A stretch of DNA of 64,000 nucleotides from RYN-230 sp963768945. GTDB lineage: Bacteria; Actinomycetota; Actinomycetes; Streptosporangiales; Streptosporangiaceae. The notes beneath the pieces were generated by a model. It did not search any database. It was given only the letters and a program-made list of their open reading frames with translations, and was not told the DNA's origin. Both the position numbers and the translations under genes were made by a program. Below are positions 35,078 to 43,751 of the stretch, in pieces; the stretch's first letter is position 1, and every line of letters begins with the position of its first letter. The DNA lies in the NCBI GenBank assembly GCA_963768945.1, contig CAVYJW010000003.1, forward strand, positions 2,613,191 through 2,677,190, in the 5' to 3' direction.

Positions 35078-36967
35078 TCAGCGCAGGCTCCGCGTGGAGG
35101 CCAGGATGCTCTGCAAGGTCACCGGGATCTGGCCGGGAGCCGTGGCTGCGGCGTGCCGGTAGGTGGCCGTGTTCTTGGCATGGAAGCCGAGGCCTGAGCT
35201 GACGAGCTCGCGCCGCCGCTGCTCCCAGGCGGGCCAGAGGACGGCCAGCTCTTCTTCGAGTGTGTCCTCGAAGACTGCACACCGATCCATGACTTGGGTG
35301 CCCGGCTGATCCTCAGCTGGCTCCCCGAGGTAGCGCAGGAGGTCCCTGTTCTTCTTCGCGTTGTCTCTCTGTACCGTGGCGACAGCGGTTTCTGGCTTGC
35401 CGTCCCTGCGCATGCGCCCGGCGGTTCCCTTGTCGCCGTCGAAGATCACGAAGCACGGGATGCCCAGGAGAGTCAAGATGGCGCAGGGGAGCAGGAGGAT
35501 GTCCTTGCCGCCGACTTCGGCTACGACGATCCCATCCATGGCCAGCCAGTCGTCGTCATGCTCGGCGCAGCCCTCGAGGACCGCGCGGTCAGTATCGCCT
35601 TCGGTCAATATGACTGCCTCGGCGAAGAGGGCTTCAGGCAGCCTGGCGAGACAGACGTGATCGAGGCGCTTCTCGATGGTTTCGCGCTTGACGAAGCCGT
35701 CCAGATTGTCGATTACGGCCTGGGTCGTTACCGAGGAGATCTTCACCACCCGACCGCCAGTGTGGTCCGGGCTGCTACGGCTGACACGCCGGATCTGGTC
35801 AAAGTGAGTTGGCTCGATGAAGCATGGGCTATGCGTTGCATAGGTCACCTGGACCTTCTGGGCCGGGTCCTCGGCCAGGTGGCGCAGAACCAAGGCGAAG
35901 GCCCTTGCCTGGACGGGATGCTGGAAGAGCTCGGGCTCTTCAATGGCCAGGCAGATCACGCCCTGGCGTCCTGACGCTGCTCCGTGCTCGGCAAGCAGCT
36001 TGAGTGCGGCGATCAGCAATGCCCGCTGGAATCCGTGCCCCTGACGGTCGACCCTGGTCTCGGCGTCGCGGTCCACGACGCTGACGGAAAACTGAACCTT
36101 CGAGGGTCTCGCGTCAGCATGGAGGGGACTGATCTTGATAGAACGGTCCCGGGCGAATACCCCTACAGCATCCGAGAGTTCCTTCGAGATGGCTTCGAGC
36201 TGGGGTCCAAAGTGCCGCTCGTGAATGTCGCCCTGCCCCTGCTGGTACTGATCGGCGAGTTCTCCGAGTTCCTCGTCCGCGGACGCCCTGTCGATGGTGC
36301 GTTCGAGGAACCTACCGAGGACCGCGGATCTTGAATCCTGCGCCTCCTCGCTGGCCCGCAGGTCGGCAGTGACCAGGACGTAGTCGAAGAGCCCTGACAT
36401 CTTGCCCTGCCCGGCGAAGCCGAAGAAGTTCGTGTCCGAGACCTCGGCCTCCTCTAGGGCGTCAGGATGATCCCGTTCCCACCCTGCCATCGCCTCCTCA
36501 ACGGCCGCGGCGCTGCTCGCGGCTGGAAGGCCCAGGCTGAGGTCCGAGTCCCGCAGTTCCTTGTACGCGGCCCGCCTGGCCGTCGCACTGCCCTGCCGCC
36601 GGATCTCCTCGAACGCTGGATAAGCGAAAGCCTTCCCGGTGATCTTGTCGGCGCCGCCTTCCCACGTGCGCCAGATCACCACCGACTCGCTGGACTCGGG
36701 GGCGTACTTGCCTAGCGCCATGCGATCATCCGGTGACAGGCTGTCGAACTCAGCCTCGACCCGGATGCGCTTCTCGGTGGAGCTGTGGCAGACGTCCTCC
36801 TCAGACGGGACGAGCGAGCGTTCACCGTTGAAAAACCAGTCGAGAGCCCGCAGGACCGATGACTTGCCGACCCCGCCCGGGCCGATGAACGTGGTGACGC
36901 TATCGAAAGAGATCTCAGCATCTGACAGGCAGCGGAAATTCTGGATCCGGGCACGCTTAAGCCTCAC
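35078..36967 (-). CDS. OLD-family ATPase-TOPRIM nuclease
   Basis: A 629-residue protein with an SMC-like ABC ATPase and a TOPRIM nuclease domain, as in OLD and GajA. Walker A is IGPGGVGKSS (residues 28-37), the late ABC part has LAIEEPELFQHPVQAR (Walker B/D-loop) and TYATHSPCFI (switch His). The TOPRIM domain starts with AVILTEGDTDRAVLEG (metal Glu) and has CFVIFDGDKG (Asp-x-Asp). It lies 211 bases upstream of, and on the same strand as, the restriction-modification protein, so the two may be cotranscribed. No UvrD-like gajB follows, so this is not a recognisable Gabija pair. Confidence 0.88.
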   Translation of the reverse strand: MRLKRARIQNFRCLSDAEISFDSVTTFIGPGGVGKSSVLRALDWFFNGERSLVPSEEDVCHSSTEKRIRVEAEFDSLSPDDRMALGKYAPESSESVVIWRTWEGGADKITGKAFAYPAFEEIRRQGSATARRAAYKELRDSDLSLGLPAASSAAAVEEAMAGWERDHPDALEEAEVSDTNFFGFAGQGKMSGLFDYVLVTADLRASEEAQDSRSAVLGRFLERTIDRASADEELGELADQYQQGQGDIHERHFGPQLEAISKELSDAVGVFARDRSIKISPLHADARPSKVQFSVSVVDRDAETRVDRQGHGFQRALLIAALKLLAEHGAASGRQGVICLAIEEPELFQHPVQARAFALVLRHLAEDPAQKVQVTYATHSPCFIEPTHFDQIRRVSRSSPDHTGGRVVKISSVTTQAVIDNLDGFVKRETIEKRLDHVCLARLPEALFAEAVILTEGDTDRAVLEGCAEHDDDWLAMDGIVVAEVGGKDILLLPCAILTLLGIPCFVIFDGDKGTAGRMRRDGKPETAVATVQRDNAKKNRDLLRYLGEPAEDQPGTQVMDRCAVFEDTLEEELAVLWPAWEQRRRELVSSGLGFHAKNTATYRHAAATAPGQIPVTLQSILASTRSLR

Positions 36968-37680
36968 GGATCATCAGCCTCACAGTCATGTAGATCTGGC
37001 GGACGCAACTGAGATCGAACGACGGTCTCTCACAACGCGATTGGAGCGCCGAGGAAACCGCTAGCACTCTTTGGCGGACATCTGGGACAGGCCGACGACC
37101 GTGGCCAGAGCGCCGCACAACGGGAACGTCCGGCAGCCTCTCTGCGCACGCGCGCCGAGGCCGCAACAGAGCCCAGCTGCCCGAGGGCGGTCAGTGCCGA
37201 CATCCCGCCAACTGGCGGGTCTCACGATCATTACCCACAGCGTGCGCGTGGCTGAGCCAGAAGCAACCCACGTGCCACGCATTGCGATGACCTCCGATCG
37301 CCGGCCAGGACTCTGTGGATAAGACGGGCGCATACGCCATCCCCGATGCCGCGTCCGCCCGAGTTCGCGGGCAAAAGAGTACTCGCGGCACCTGGCCAAG
37401 GACGGGAGACACGCACCGCATCTCTTGACCTGCTGGCAGACCTTGCCGGACTGAGGACGTTGCCGAGGTGCCGTCCGCCTCCTGTCGGTCAAGCCACGGT
37501 CACCGTCGCTGGTGATGTTCTGATTCAAGAGGCGCTCCGTTTCCGGCCTGTGTCATATTATGCTTTTCCTCGATTCTCCATGCCGAAGAAAATCGGATAA
37601 TGCCAGCGGACGGAACAGCCACCCTGGCCTTGCCGTTTCCTTAACTTCCAGGGCTGCAGAAGCCAAAGGAGCAAGATATT
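36968..37680. other. Intergenic region, no gene recognised
   Basis: About 710 bases upstream of the OLD gene and left of the oriT-like repeat. Frames in it, including a 155-codon one on the minus strand, lack any recognisable motif or ribosome site and have poor third-position GC bias. It marks the seam between the defence cluster and the conjugative element. A weak inverted repeat (CGATT/AATCG) occurs near 37570-37595. Confidence 0.5.
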
Positions 37681-37791
37681 CTTATCCATTGGATATGTCT
37701 GGACTGGGCGCAGTCCAGACATGACAATGGATAAGCGCCGCCCGGCTCGTCGGATGTCTCGCCGGACGGGGCTGGGACCGGGCGCGGTCCC
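37681..37791. other. Candidate origin of transfer (oriT)
   Basis: A two-tier inverted repeat: outer arms CTTATCCATTG (37681-37691) and CAATGGATAAG (37725-37735), inner arms TGTCTGGACT (37696-37705) and AGTCCAGACA (37712-37721), loop GGGCGC. A second hairpin, GGGACC-GGGCGC-GGTCCC (37774-37791), has the same six-base loop. The site lies 41 bases before the mobC start and about 450 before the relaxase. oriT sites typically sit beside relaxosome genes and contain such repeats; the nick site cannot be assigned. Confidence 0.6.
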
Positions 37792-37831
37792 GATTGCGGA
37801 GAGACGTTCCCTTAAGGTCGGGGTGGTCATC

Positions 37832-38224
37832 GTGACTGAAGAGGTCGTGCGGCGGCGGTCGCGGCAGGCGGTGCCGCGGCCGAAGACGGTGCAGTTCTCA
37901 CTGACCCAGGACGAGTTCGAGCATGTCAGCCAGGCCGCGGCTGCAGCAGGGATGGCACGGGGAGCATTCGCAGCGGAGGTCACGCTAGCGGCAGCCAGCG
38001 GCGCCCAGGCGCGGACAGCTTCGCCACTTCGGGAGGTCGTAGACGAACTGATGGCCGCGGCCGGGCTGGTCCGGCGGATTGGCACGAACCTGAATCAGGC
38101 TGTGGCCAAGCTGAATTCGACGGGTCAGCGGAGTGAGGATCTGCTGCCTGCGGCGGAGTTTTGCGTGCGGGTGATTCAGCGCCTGGACGAAGCGGCGGAG
38201 CAGGTGCGCCGGAGCGTTCCGTGA
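37832..38224 (+). CDS. MobC-like relaxosome accessory protein
   Basis: A 130-residue DNA-binding protein of the MobC family, which helps the relaxase melt oriT. N-terminal ribbon-helix-helix-like segment (KTVQFSLTQDEFEHVSQAA) is followed by the diagnostic RRIGTNLNQAVAKLN. GTG 37832 is taken as the start; the frame is open from 37721 but that part overlaps the oriT-like repeat and is Arg-rich. It precedes the relaxase by 19 bases on the same strand. Confidence 0.85.
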   Translation: MTEEVVRRRSRQAVPRPKTVQFSLTQDEFEHVSQAAAAAGMARGAFAAEVTLAAASGAQARTASPLREVVDELMAAAGLVRRIGTNLNQAVAKLNSTGQRSEDLLPAAEFCVRVIQRLDEAAEQVRRSVP

Positions 38225-38243
38225 ATTCGCCGGAGCGTTCCGC

Positions 38244-40066
38244 GTGATCGGGAAAGTGACCCGCGGCACTGATGCCCGGCGGCTGCTTTACTACCTGTTC
38301 GGGCCGGGGAAAGCGAATGAGCACACCGACCCGCACCTGGTCGCCGGGTTCGGTGATCCAGCCGAACTGGAACCGGAACGTCGTCCCGGCGGCTCCCGGG
38401 ACTTGCGGCGGCTGGCCGGGCTGTTCGCCCAGCCGATGGCCGCGCTCAACGGGGACAACTACGCCAAGCCCGTGTGGCACTGCTCGATACGGGCCGCGCC
38501 GGAAGACCGGCTGCTGTCGGACGCGGAATGGGCACAGATCGCGGCCGCGGTCATGGACCGGACCGGGCTGGCGCCGGCAGGGGATGACCGGGCGGTCCGG
38601 TGGGTGGCGGTCCGGCACGCCCCGGATCACATCCACCTGGTCGCCACCCTGGCCCGCCAGGACCGGATCCGGCCGAAACTGTGGAACGACTTTTTCCGGG
38701 TGCGGGAGGCCTGCCAGGACGCCGAGCGGCAGTTCGGGCTGCGCTCGACTGCCCCGGCGGATCGCACCGCGGCGCGGCGGGCGACCCGGGCTGAGTCGGA
38801 GCAGGCGTCCCGCCGAGGGATGGCCGGAACCGCCACGGGTGACGCTGCGGCGGGAGGTATGTACTGCGGCAGCAGGAGCGAGCACGGAGGAGGAGTTCTT
38901 CGCCTGCCTGGCCAAGGCGGGCGTCCAGGTCCGGCGACGGCACAGCACCGTCAACCCGCTGGAGGTCACCGGGTATGCGGTCGGCCTGCCGCACCACATA
39001 GCGAAGGACGGCCAGATCATCTGGTACGGGGGCGGCAAGCTGGCCGCGGATCTCACGCTGCCCAAGCTGCGTGCCCGGTGGGACAGCCCGCCAGGCGGTG
39101 ATCGGCTTGCCGCCGCCTCGTCGCTCCCTGCTCCGGCAGCCCGCGCCGTCCTCCGCGCCACCGTCGCGACCGAGGCGGAACAGGCCGGGAACGAGACGGA
39201 GTTCTTCACCCGGCTGCGCGCGGCCGGCGTGCTGGTACGGGAACGGTTCAGCACGATCAACCCGGGAGAAGTCACCGGGTACGCCGTCGCCCTCCCCGGC
39301 TGCACCGGATCAGATGGGGCGCCCCGCTGGTACGGCGGCGGGCGGCTGCACGACTCGCTGACCCTCCCCCGGCTGCGCACCGGCTGGGCGCGAGGGAGCA
39401 GGGGCGGCGGAACGTTCCGGTGCGTTCCGGTTCACTGCGCCGGAACGCACCGAGATCTACCGGGATGCTGCCCGGCGAACCGCCTCCGCGACGGAACACG
39501 TGCGCCACTGCACCGCGGAGGATCCGCACCGCGGGGCGGATACCGCGTGGGCGGCCGCGGACACGCTGCACGCGGCGGCGCGGGCGTTGCGCAGCCCGAT
39601 GCTGCGCTGCGCGGCGGCTGGGTATGACCGGGCCGCCCGGGCACCGTTCGGCCGCCCGCCCCCGCGAGCCGGGGAGGGAGACCAACTGCGGGCAGCCGCG
39701 CGGCTGCTCGCGATGACCGGCAGTACTCCGGGTGACGGCAGTGGAGAGGCTGGTGCGCTGATCGCGAACCTTGTCCAGCTGCTCGAAGTCGTATCGGGGC
39801 TGCGGGAGGCGCAGGCGCACGCCGCCCAGGCGGCGGCAGCCCGGGAAGCCGCGGAACAGCTTCATGCGACGTTCAGCCAGGCCCGGGGAATGTCGCCGCA
39901 CCCCGGACACGTCCGGGCAAGCCGACCCGGACCTGCGGAGCGTGGGGAGACGCACCTCCGGACGCCGCCTGGCCAGGGTCTGCATTCGAGTGCCGAACTT
40001 GGGAGCGCCGCGCCGGGTTCGCGCACGCGTCCAGGTCGGCCGCCGCGCGCCCGTCCCACCCGCTGA
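38244..40066 (+). pseudogene. Relaxase/mobilization protein, two frameshifts
   Basis: The nicking enzyme of conjugation. Frame one (from GTG 38244) has the N-terminal domain, including the metal-binding APDHIHLVATLA (His-x-His) and LVAGFGDP. Near 38815 the frame moves by plus one; the second frame has two copies of a module around EVTGYAVALPG and WYGGGRL/WYGGGKLA. Near 39400 it moves by plus one again; the third frame gives AFRFTAPERTEIYRDAAR and an Ala-rich helical end to 40066. Together these make about 605 residues, normal for actinobacterial relaxases of this sort. All three frames keep strong codon bias, so the lesions are recent, artefactual, or tolerated. No catalytic Tyr was assigned. 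Confidence 0.75.
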
Positions 40067-40214
40067 CAGGGCTGCCGGGTGCCAGAACCACGTTAGGGAC
40101 CGGCCTAGGCACGGGATTGCGACGGTCAGAGCGTTAGGGCCCGGAAAGGGTTTGCGGCCACAGGCGCAGAGGGGCAACCTTGAACCAGAGAGTGCTGGCC
40201 GGGAGGAGGAGGCC

Positions 40215-40457
40215 GTGGAAGCATTCGCCGACAGCGGCATGCTCTGGATCATTGCGTTCACGGTGCTGCCCCTGCTTTACCTGCTCCCCACGCTCGTTGG
40301 CGTGGTACGCAGGGTCGATGGGTTAGCACTGGTATTCCTCGTGAACCTGATCGCCGCGCCGACCGGCATCGGATGGCTAGGTGCGATGATCATGGCCTTC
40401 GGGCCACGGCGGCCTCCTCCACGCCCCACTGTCGCCTGGCCACCGGCTACCTTCTGA
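40215..40457 (+). CDS. Small two-helix membrane protein, superinfection-immunity-like
   Basis: An 80-residue protein with two hydrophobic helices, MLWIIAFTVLPLLYLLPTL and LVFLVNLIAAPTGIGWLGAM, resembling the superinfection immunity (T4 Imm-like) family: a PT(L/I)xAxxR motif after helix 1 (LPTLVGVVRR) and N-G-W pattern in helix 2. GGAGGAGG precedes GTG 40215. Imm proteins block injection of a second phage's DNA; here it may exclude a second element or phage. Its 3' end overlaps the convergent primase-like gene by 11 bases. Confidence 0.6.
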   Translation: MEAFADSGMLWIIAFTVLPLLYLLPTLVGVVRRVDGLALVFLVNLIAAPTGIGWLGAMIMAFGPRRPPPRPTVAWPPATF

Positions 40458-41634
40458 CTGGCTCACCCAGTCGGAGCCCGAGCAGAAGCAATCCACTTCT
40501 CGGGCCGCGAGCGGGCGGAGGGCTTCGAGGCGAACGGGGACGGCTCCGCGGTGAGTATGCAGCGGCGGTTTCTGTCATCTGTTCGGTAAGTGCGTCGGTG
40601 ACGGCCTCGGTCACGACTGCATGGTCGAAACCCAGGCGGCTGGCCAGTCGCGACACTTGGCGGCCGACGTGACTGGGAGGCATTGCGACGATCAGCCGGG
40701 CAGCCGCACGCATAGCATGCACCTGGCCCTCCGGGTAGCACAGCCACCGAGACCAGCGGTCCAGCTCGTTGTCGACGACCACGTCAGCGAGCGGCCGGAC
40801 CCGACCTGCCAGTGTTTCGGCCAGGGCAATTGGTCCTTGGCTCTCGAAGATGCGCGCCGGATCCCGGCCATCTTCGAGGTCAGCGGCATCCAGCTTGTCC
40901 GTGAACGTACGGAGCAGGTGATAGGCGCGGACAGCGGCTCGTTGCCCGGCGGCATCCGAGTCGAATCCGACGACAGCCCCTACAGCGCGAAGGTCCGTCA
41001 CCTGAGCAAGCGCGGCGATGTGCTGGGCGGTGACGGCAGTGCCGCAGGTGGCGACACCAGCAAACCGTTCTTCTCCGGCGGCGGTGACTGCGATGGCATC
41101 GAATGGACCCTCCACGATCACCGGACGTGCCCCGGCTGCGAGCGCCGTGCGGGCCTCGTAGAGCCCGAAGAGCAATCTGCTCTTGTCGTACACGCAAGTC
41201 CGGGGAGTGTTCAGGTACTTGGGCGCACCGGCAATGCGCGCGTCACGCGCCCGGCCGATAAAGCCCGCCACGGTGCCGGTGCTGGAAAGGATCGGGAAGA
41301 CGGCGCGGTCGCGGAAGACGTCGATGAGACTGCCCCGCTGCGACTGACGGGCGAGTCCCGCCCGCTCGATGAGCTCGTCTGCGTAGCCCAGCGCACGCAG
41401 GTGATGAGTAAGGGCGTCCCAACTGGCGGGGGCATACCCCGCGTGCCAGTGCGCCTGGGCAGCTGGGCTGAGCCCACGTGCCTGCAGGTATGGGGGCACC
41501 CAGCTGCCGGGCATCCGATCACGATAGAAGTGGGCGGCCAGAAGGTTCAGCCGAGCGACGACTGCCCTTTCCTGGTCGACCGGTAATGGGCCTCGGTCGC
41601 CCGCTCCCCCGGCTCCCCCAGGGCTGACCGTCAT
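40447..41634 (-). CDS. TOPRIM/primase-like protein
   Basis: A 395-residue DnaG-type primase core without the zinc finger. N-terminal part includes ARGLSPAAQAHWHAGYAP and VFPILSSTGTVAGFIGR, as in DnaG N-terminal subdomain; the TOPRIM domain has VIVEGPFDAIAV (metal Glu) and VGFDSDAAGQRA (Asp-x-Asp). It probably primes the transferred strand or element replication. ATG 41634 overlaps the previous stop by ATGA. It is last in the transfer operon. Confidence 0.82.
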   Translation of the reverse strand: MTVSPGGAGGAGDRGPLPVDQERAVVARLNLLAAHFYRDRMPGSWVPPYLQARGLSPAAQAHWHAGYAPASWDALTHHLRALGYADELIERAGLARQSQRGSLIDVFRDRAVFPILSSTGTVAGFIGRARDARIAGAPKYLNTPRTCVYDKSRLLFGLYEARTALAAGARPVIVEGPFDAIAVTAAGEERFAGVATCGTAVTAQHIAALAQVTDLRAVGAVVGFDSDAAGQRAAVRAYHLLRTFTDKLDAADLEDGRDPARIFESQGPIALAETLAGRVRPLADVVVDNELDRWSRWLCYPEGQVHAMRAAARLIVAMPPSHVGRQVSRLASRLGFDHAVVTEAVTDALTEQMTETAAAYSPRSRPRSPRSPPPARGPRSGLLLLGLRLGEPVRR

Positions 41635-42368
41635 GGCCGAGGGTCCCGCTGGGTAGGGTGCGGTACCGCCCGCGCAGCTGGCGGCTCGGTCGCACGAGAA
41701 GCAACCGACCCTGCTTGGGCAGCCAGGACATCGCGGATCGGTAGCGGGAAGTCCTCGTCGCATGGCCGCACCGCCCGCGTCTCCTCAGCAGGCACCGGCG
41801 CCGCCGTACCCGCAGCTGCAGCGTCCGTCTGCCCGGGTGTCGCTGTCTCCAGCATCAGGCGCGGCGCGGAGGGCGCGTCCCGGGCGTAGGGATGGCGGGC
41901 GAACAGCGGAGCGGCTTCCTGCATCGCCTCTGCCGGTTCGAGCCCGTCGCTGCGGAGCCGGTCGTAGCGGGCCATGGCGTAGGGATGCAGGCGGCGGAGC
42001 CGTTCTTCGCATCGGGTCATGGCGGTAGCGGCGGCCGGCTCGTACCAGGGCACGCCGCGGTCGGTATAAGGCAGCGCGGCACCCCACGCCTCGGCCGCGT
42101 CGAGCAGGCGGGCCCGGCGCAGCCAGCCGGGGTCGAGCGCGGGTTCCCACCGGGCCCGGTCGCCGTCGCGTTCGGCGCGCATTTGCGCGTTCAGCACGCG
42201 GCGGGCCTGGTGGTCCTGCTCTGCGGCGATCCGGGCTTGGGCCCGGCGGTGGTAGCCGTACACCTGGGTGCCGGTGACCGCGAACGAGCCGACCTGGACG
42301 GCCCGGTACACCAGGTCCTGCATCGCGTCGCGGAACGGGTCGGGATGCTGGTCACTGCCGAGTTCCAT
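41631..42368 (-). CDS. Element-borne protein of unknown function
   Basis: A 245-residue protein, not recognised. It has a mostly helical, Arg/Ala-rich composition with a segment WLRRARLLDAAEAWGAALPY and a Pro/Ala-rich tail (after residue 165). ATG 42368 follows GGGAGGACTG. Coupled by ATGA to the primase gene. The position within the transfer operon suggests a role in plasmid processing, without direct evidence. Confidence 0.7.
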   Translation of the reverse strand: MELGSDQHPDPFRDAMQDLVYRAVQVGSFAVTGTQVYGYHRRAQARIAAEQDHQARRVLNAQMRAERDGDRARWEPALDPGWLRRARLLDAAEAWGAALPYTDRGVPWYEPAAATAMTRCEERLRRLHPYAMARYDRLRSDGLEPAEAMQEAAPLFARHPYARDAPSAPRLMLETATPGQTDAAAAGTAAPVPAEETRAVRPCDEDFPLPIRDVLAAQAGSVASRATEPPAARAVPHPTQRDPRP

Positions 42369-42404
42369 CAGTCCTCCCAAGAACGTGGCGATCGAACGGG
42401 CTGG

Positions 42405-43294
42405 TCAGGGGTGGCGGCCCGGCCGGGCAGCGGGGAAGCTCTGTCCGCCCGGGCCGCCACGTGCAGCCGGAGGCGCGGGACCGGCCTGGCCCGCGGCGCC
42501 GGGCGGCGCCGGGAATTCCTGCGCCGCGCCCCGCCCCGGCCCGCCCTGGGACCTGGATGACTGACCGCCCCGCCGCTCCGGAGCGGCCCGGCGCATCAGC
42601 GGCGTGGAGTCCTGGGCGATGGAGCCGCCACTGAGGTGAAAGGTGATGCCAGCCCGGCGGACGGCGGTGTTCTGGGCGCGGCCGTCGTTCATCTGCTGGC
42701 GCAGCGAGCCGAACAACGCCACGGCGTGCTCGGCGACGCGCAGGTGCCGGTCGACGAGGTCGCTGATGGCCTGTTCGCAGGAGACCACCGCGCGGACCCG
42801 CATGGCGGTCCCCGTGTCGGTGGGCAGTACGGCGGGCGGGGACGGCGTGCAGATCCCGGCCCGCGCGTCCACCCAGCGGCGCAGCTGCACTCCGGCTCTC
42901 GCCGAGGATGTTCTCGGCCGCCTCTAGCGTGGCCGATCTCGGCGGGTAGTGCGGCGAACCGGCGGACCGCTGCCGTGGCGGTGACTAACGGGTTGTCGGC
43001 GAGCCGGTGCATGACCGAGCGCAGGGCGGTCAGCCGTGAGTCCAGTCGGTCGGCGTTCCATCCGGTGACCATCACGTCCCTGCGGGCATGGCTGTCGCCG
43101 GCCAGGGCGGCCGTGTAACCGACACGGCCAAGAGCGCCGGTGGCTTCCCAGGCCGCCCGCCGGGTCGGCATGGCGACGCGGACGCCCTCCGGAGTGCGCA
43201 CGGCCTGGACTCCGGCGTCGCCGTCGAACTCGGCGCAGATCGTCAGGATGTGCGTGGGGTCCAGCCCGGCTGGATCTGGCTCAGCCGGCGTCAT
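42405..43294 (-). pseudogene. Element-borne protein of unknown function, frameshifted
   Basis: Two halves in different frames. The N-terminal half from ATG 43294 (TPAEPDPAGLDPTHILTIC) runs to RRFAALPAEIGHA, then a short middle piece (TLEAAENILGESR) and the C-terminal half (VQLRRWVDARAGICTPSPP, then CEQAISDLVDRHLRVAEHA) each need a plus-one step, near 42934 and 42891. The tail is Gly/Pro-rich. ATG 43294 overlaps the upstream DUF4913 gene by 14 bases. No function recognised. Confidence 0.6.
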
Positions 43295-43742
43295 GGCTGG
43301 TCTCCGGGCTAGCGCCAGGCCTGGCCGGTAGGCCCAGGAAGGAGCCATACTCGCCTGCGACGCCGGGGTCTTGCCGTTCGCCGGGCAGCGGGACGGCGGC
43401 GGCTTCGCGGGGTTCGCGGTGCGCGGTTTCGCTGCACTGGTAGAAGGGGCCGCGGGCGCCCATCAGGATGGGCAGCTGATGGTCGAGGTAGTCCCGGTAC
43501 CAGATGCCGATGCCGGTGCCGGGCTGCAGCCGGAGTACCTCCCACGAGTGCCAGAGGGACTTGAGGCGGCTGACGGCTTCGTCGTGCTTCCACCACTGCG
43601 CGCACCAGCGGTACTCACCGCCGAGCGTGCGGCGGAAGATGGGCAGGAAGTGGTCGGTCACCCAGTCCCCGAGCTCGTAGTACACCGGCTCGGGTGCGCC
43701 GACGGCAGCCGGCACAGGAGAAGGAGCGTGGTCGCTCGTCAC
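43281..43742 (-). CDS. DUF4913 protein
   Basis: A 153-residue protein with the DUF4913 pattern: WVTDHFLPIFRR, YRWCAQWWKHDEAVSRLKSL, then WHSWEVLRLQPGTGIGIWYRD. This family is confined to actinobacterial mobile elements, next to VirD4-like coupling genes, and has no known activity. A low-complexity tail follows residue 105. ATG 43742 follows GGAGGCTCC 9 bases after the coupling-protein stop. Confidence 0.8.
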   Translation of the reverse strand: MTSDHAPSPVPAAVGAPEPVYYELGDWVTDHFLPIFRRTLGGEYRWCAQWWKHDEAVSRLKSLWHSWEVLRLQPGTGIGIWYRDYLDHQLPILMGARGPFYQCSETAHREPREAAAVPLPGERQDPGVAGEYGSFLGLPARPGASPETSHDAG

Positions 43743-43751
43743 GGAGCCTCC

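Noticed and set aside
35078..36967. Gabija (gajAB) system
   Set aside because: The OLD-type nuclease has no adjacent UvrD-like helicase. The neighbour is an ISP-like restriction-modification protein.
37061..37528. 155-codon minus-strand frame left of the oriT-like repeat
   Set aside because: Composition is Arg/Cys/Trp-rich, no ribosome site or recognisable motif, and third-position GC is not elevated. Listed as non-coding.
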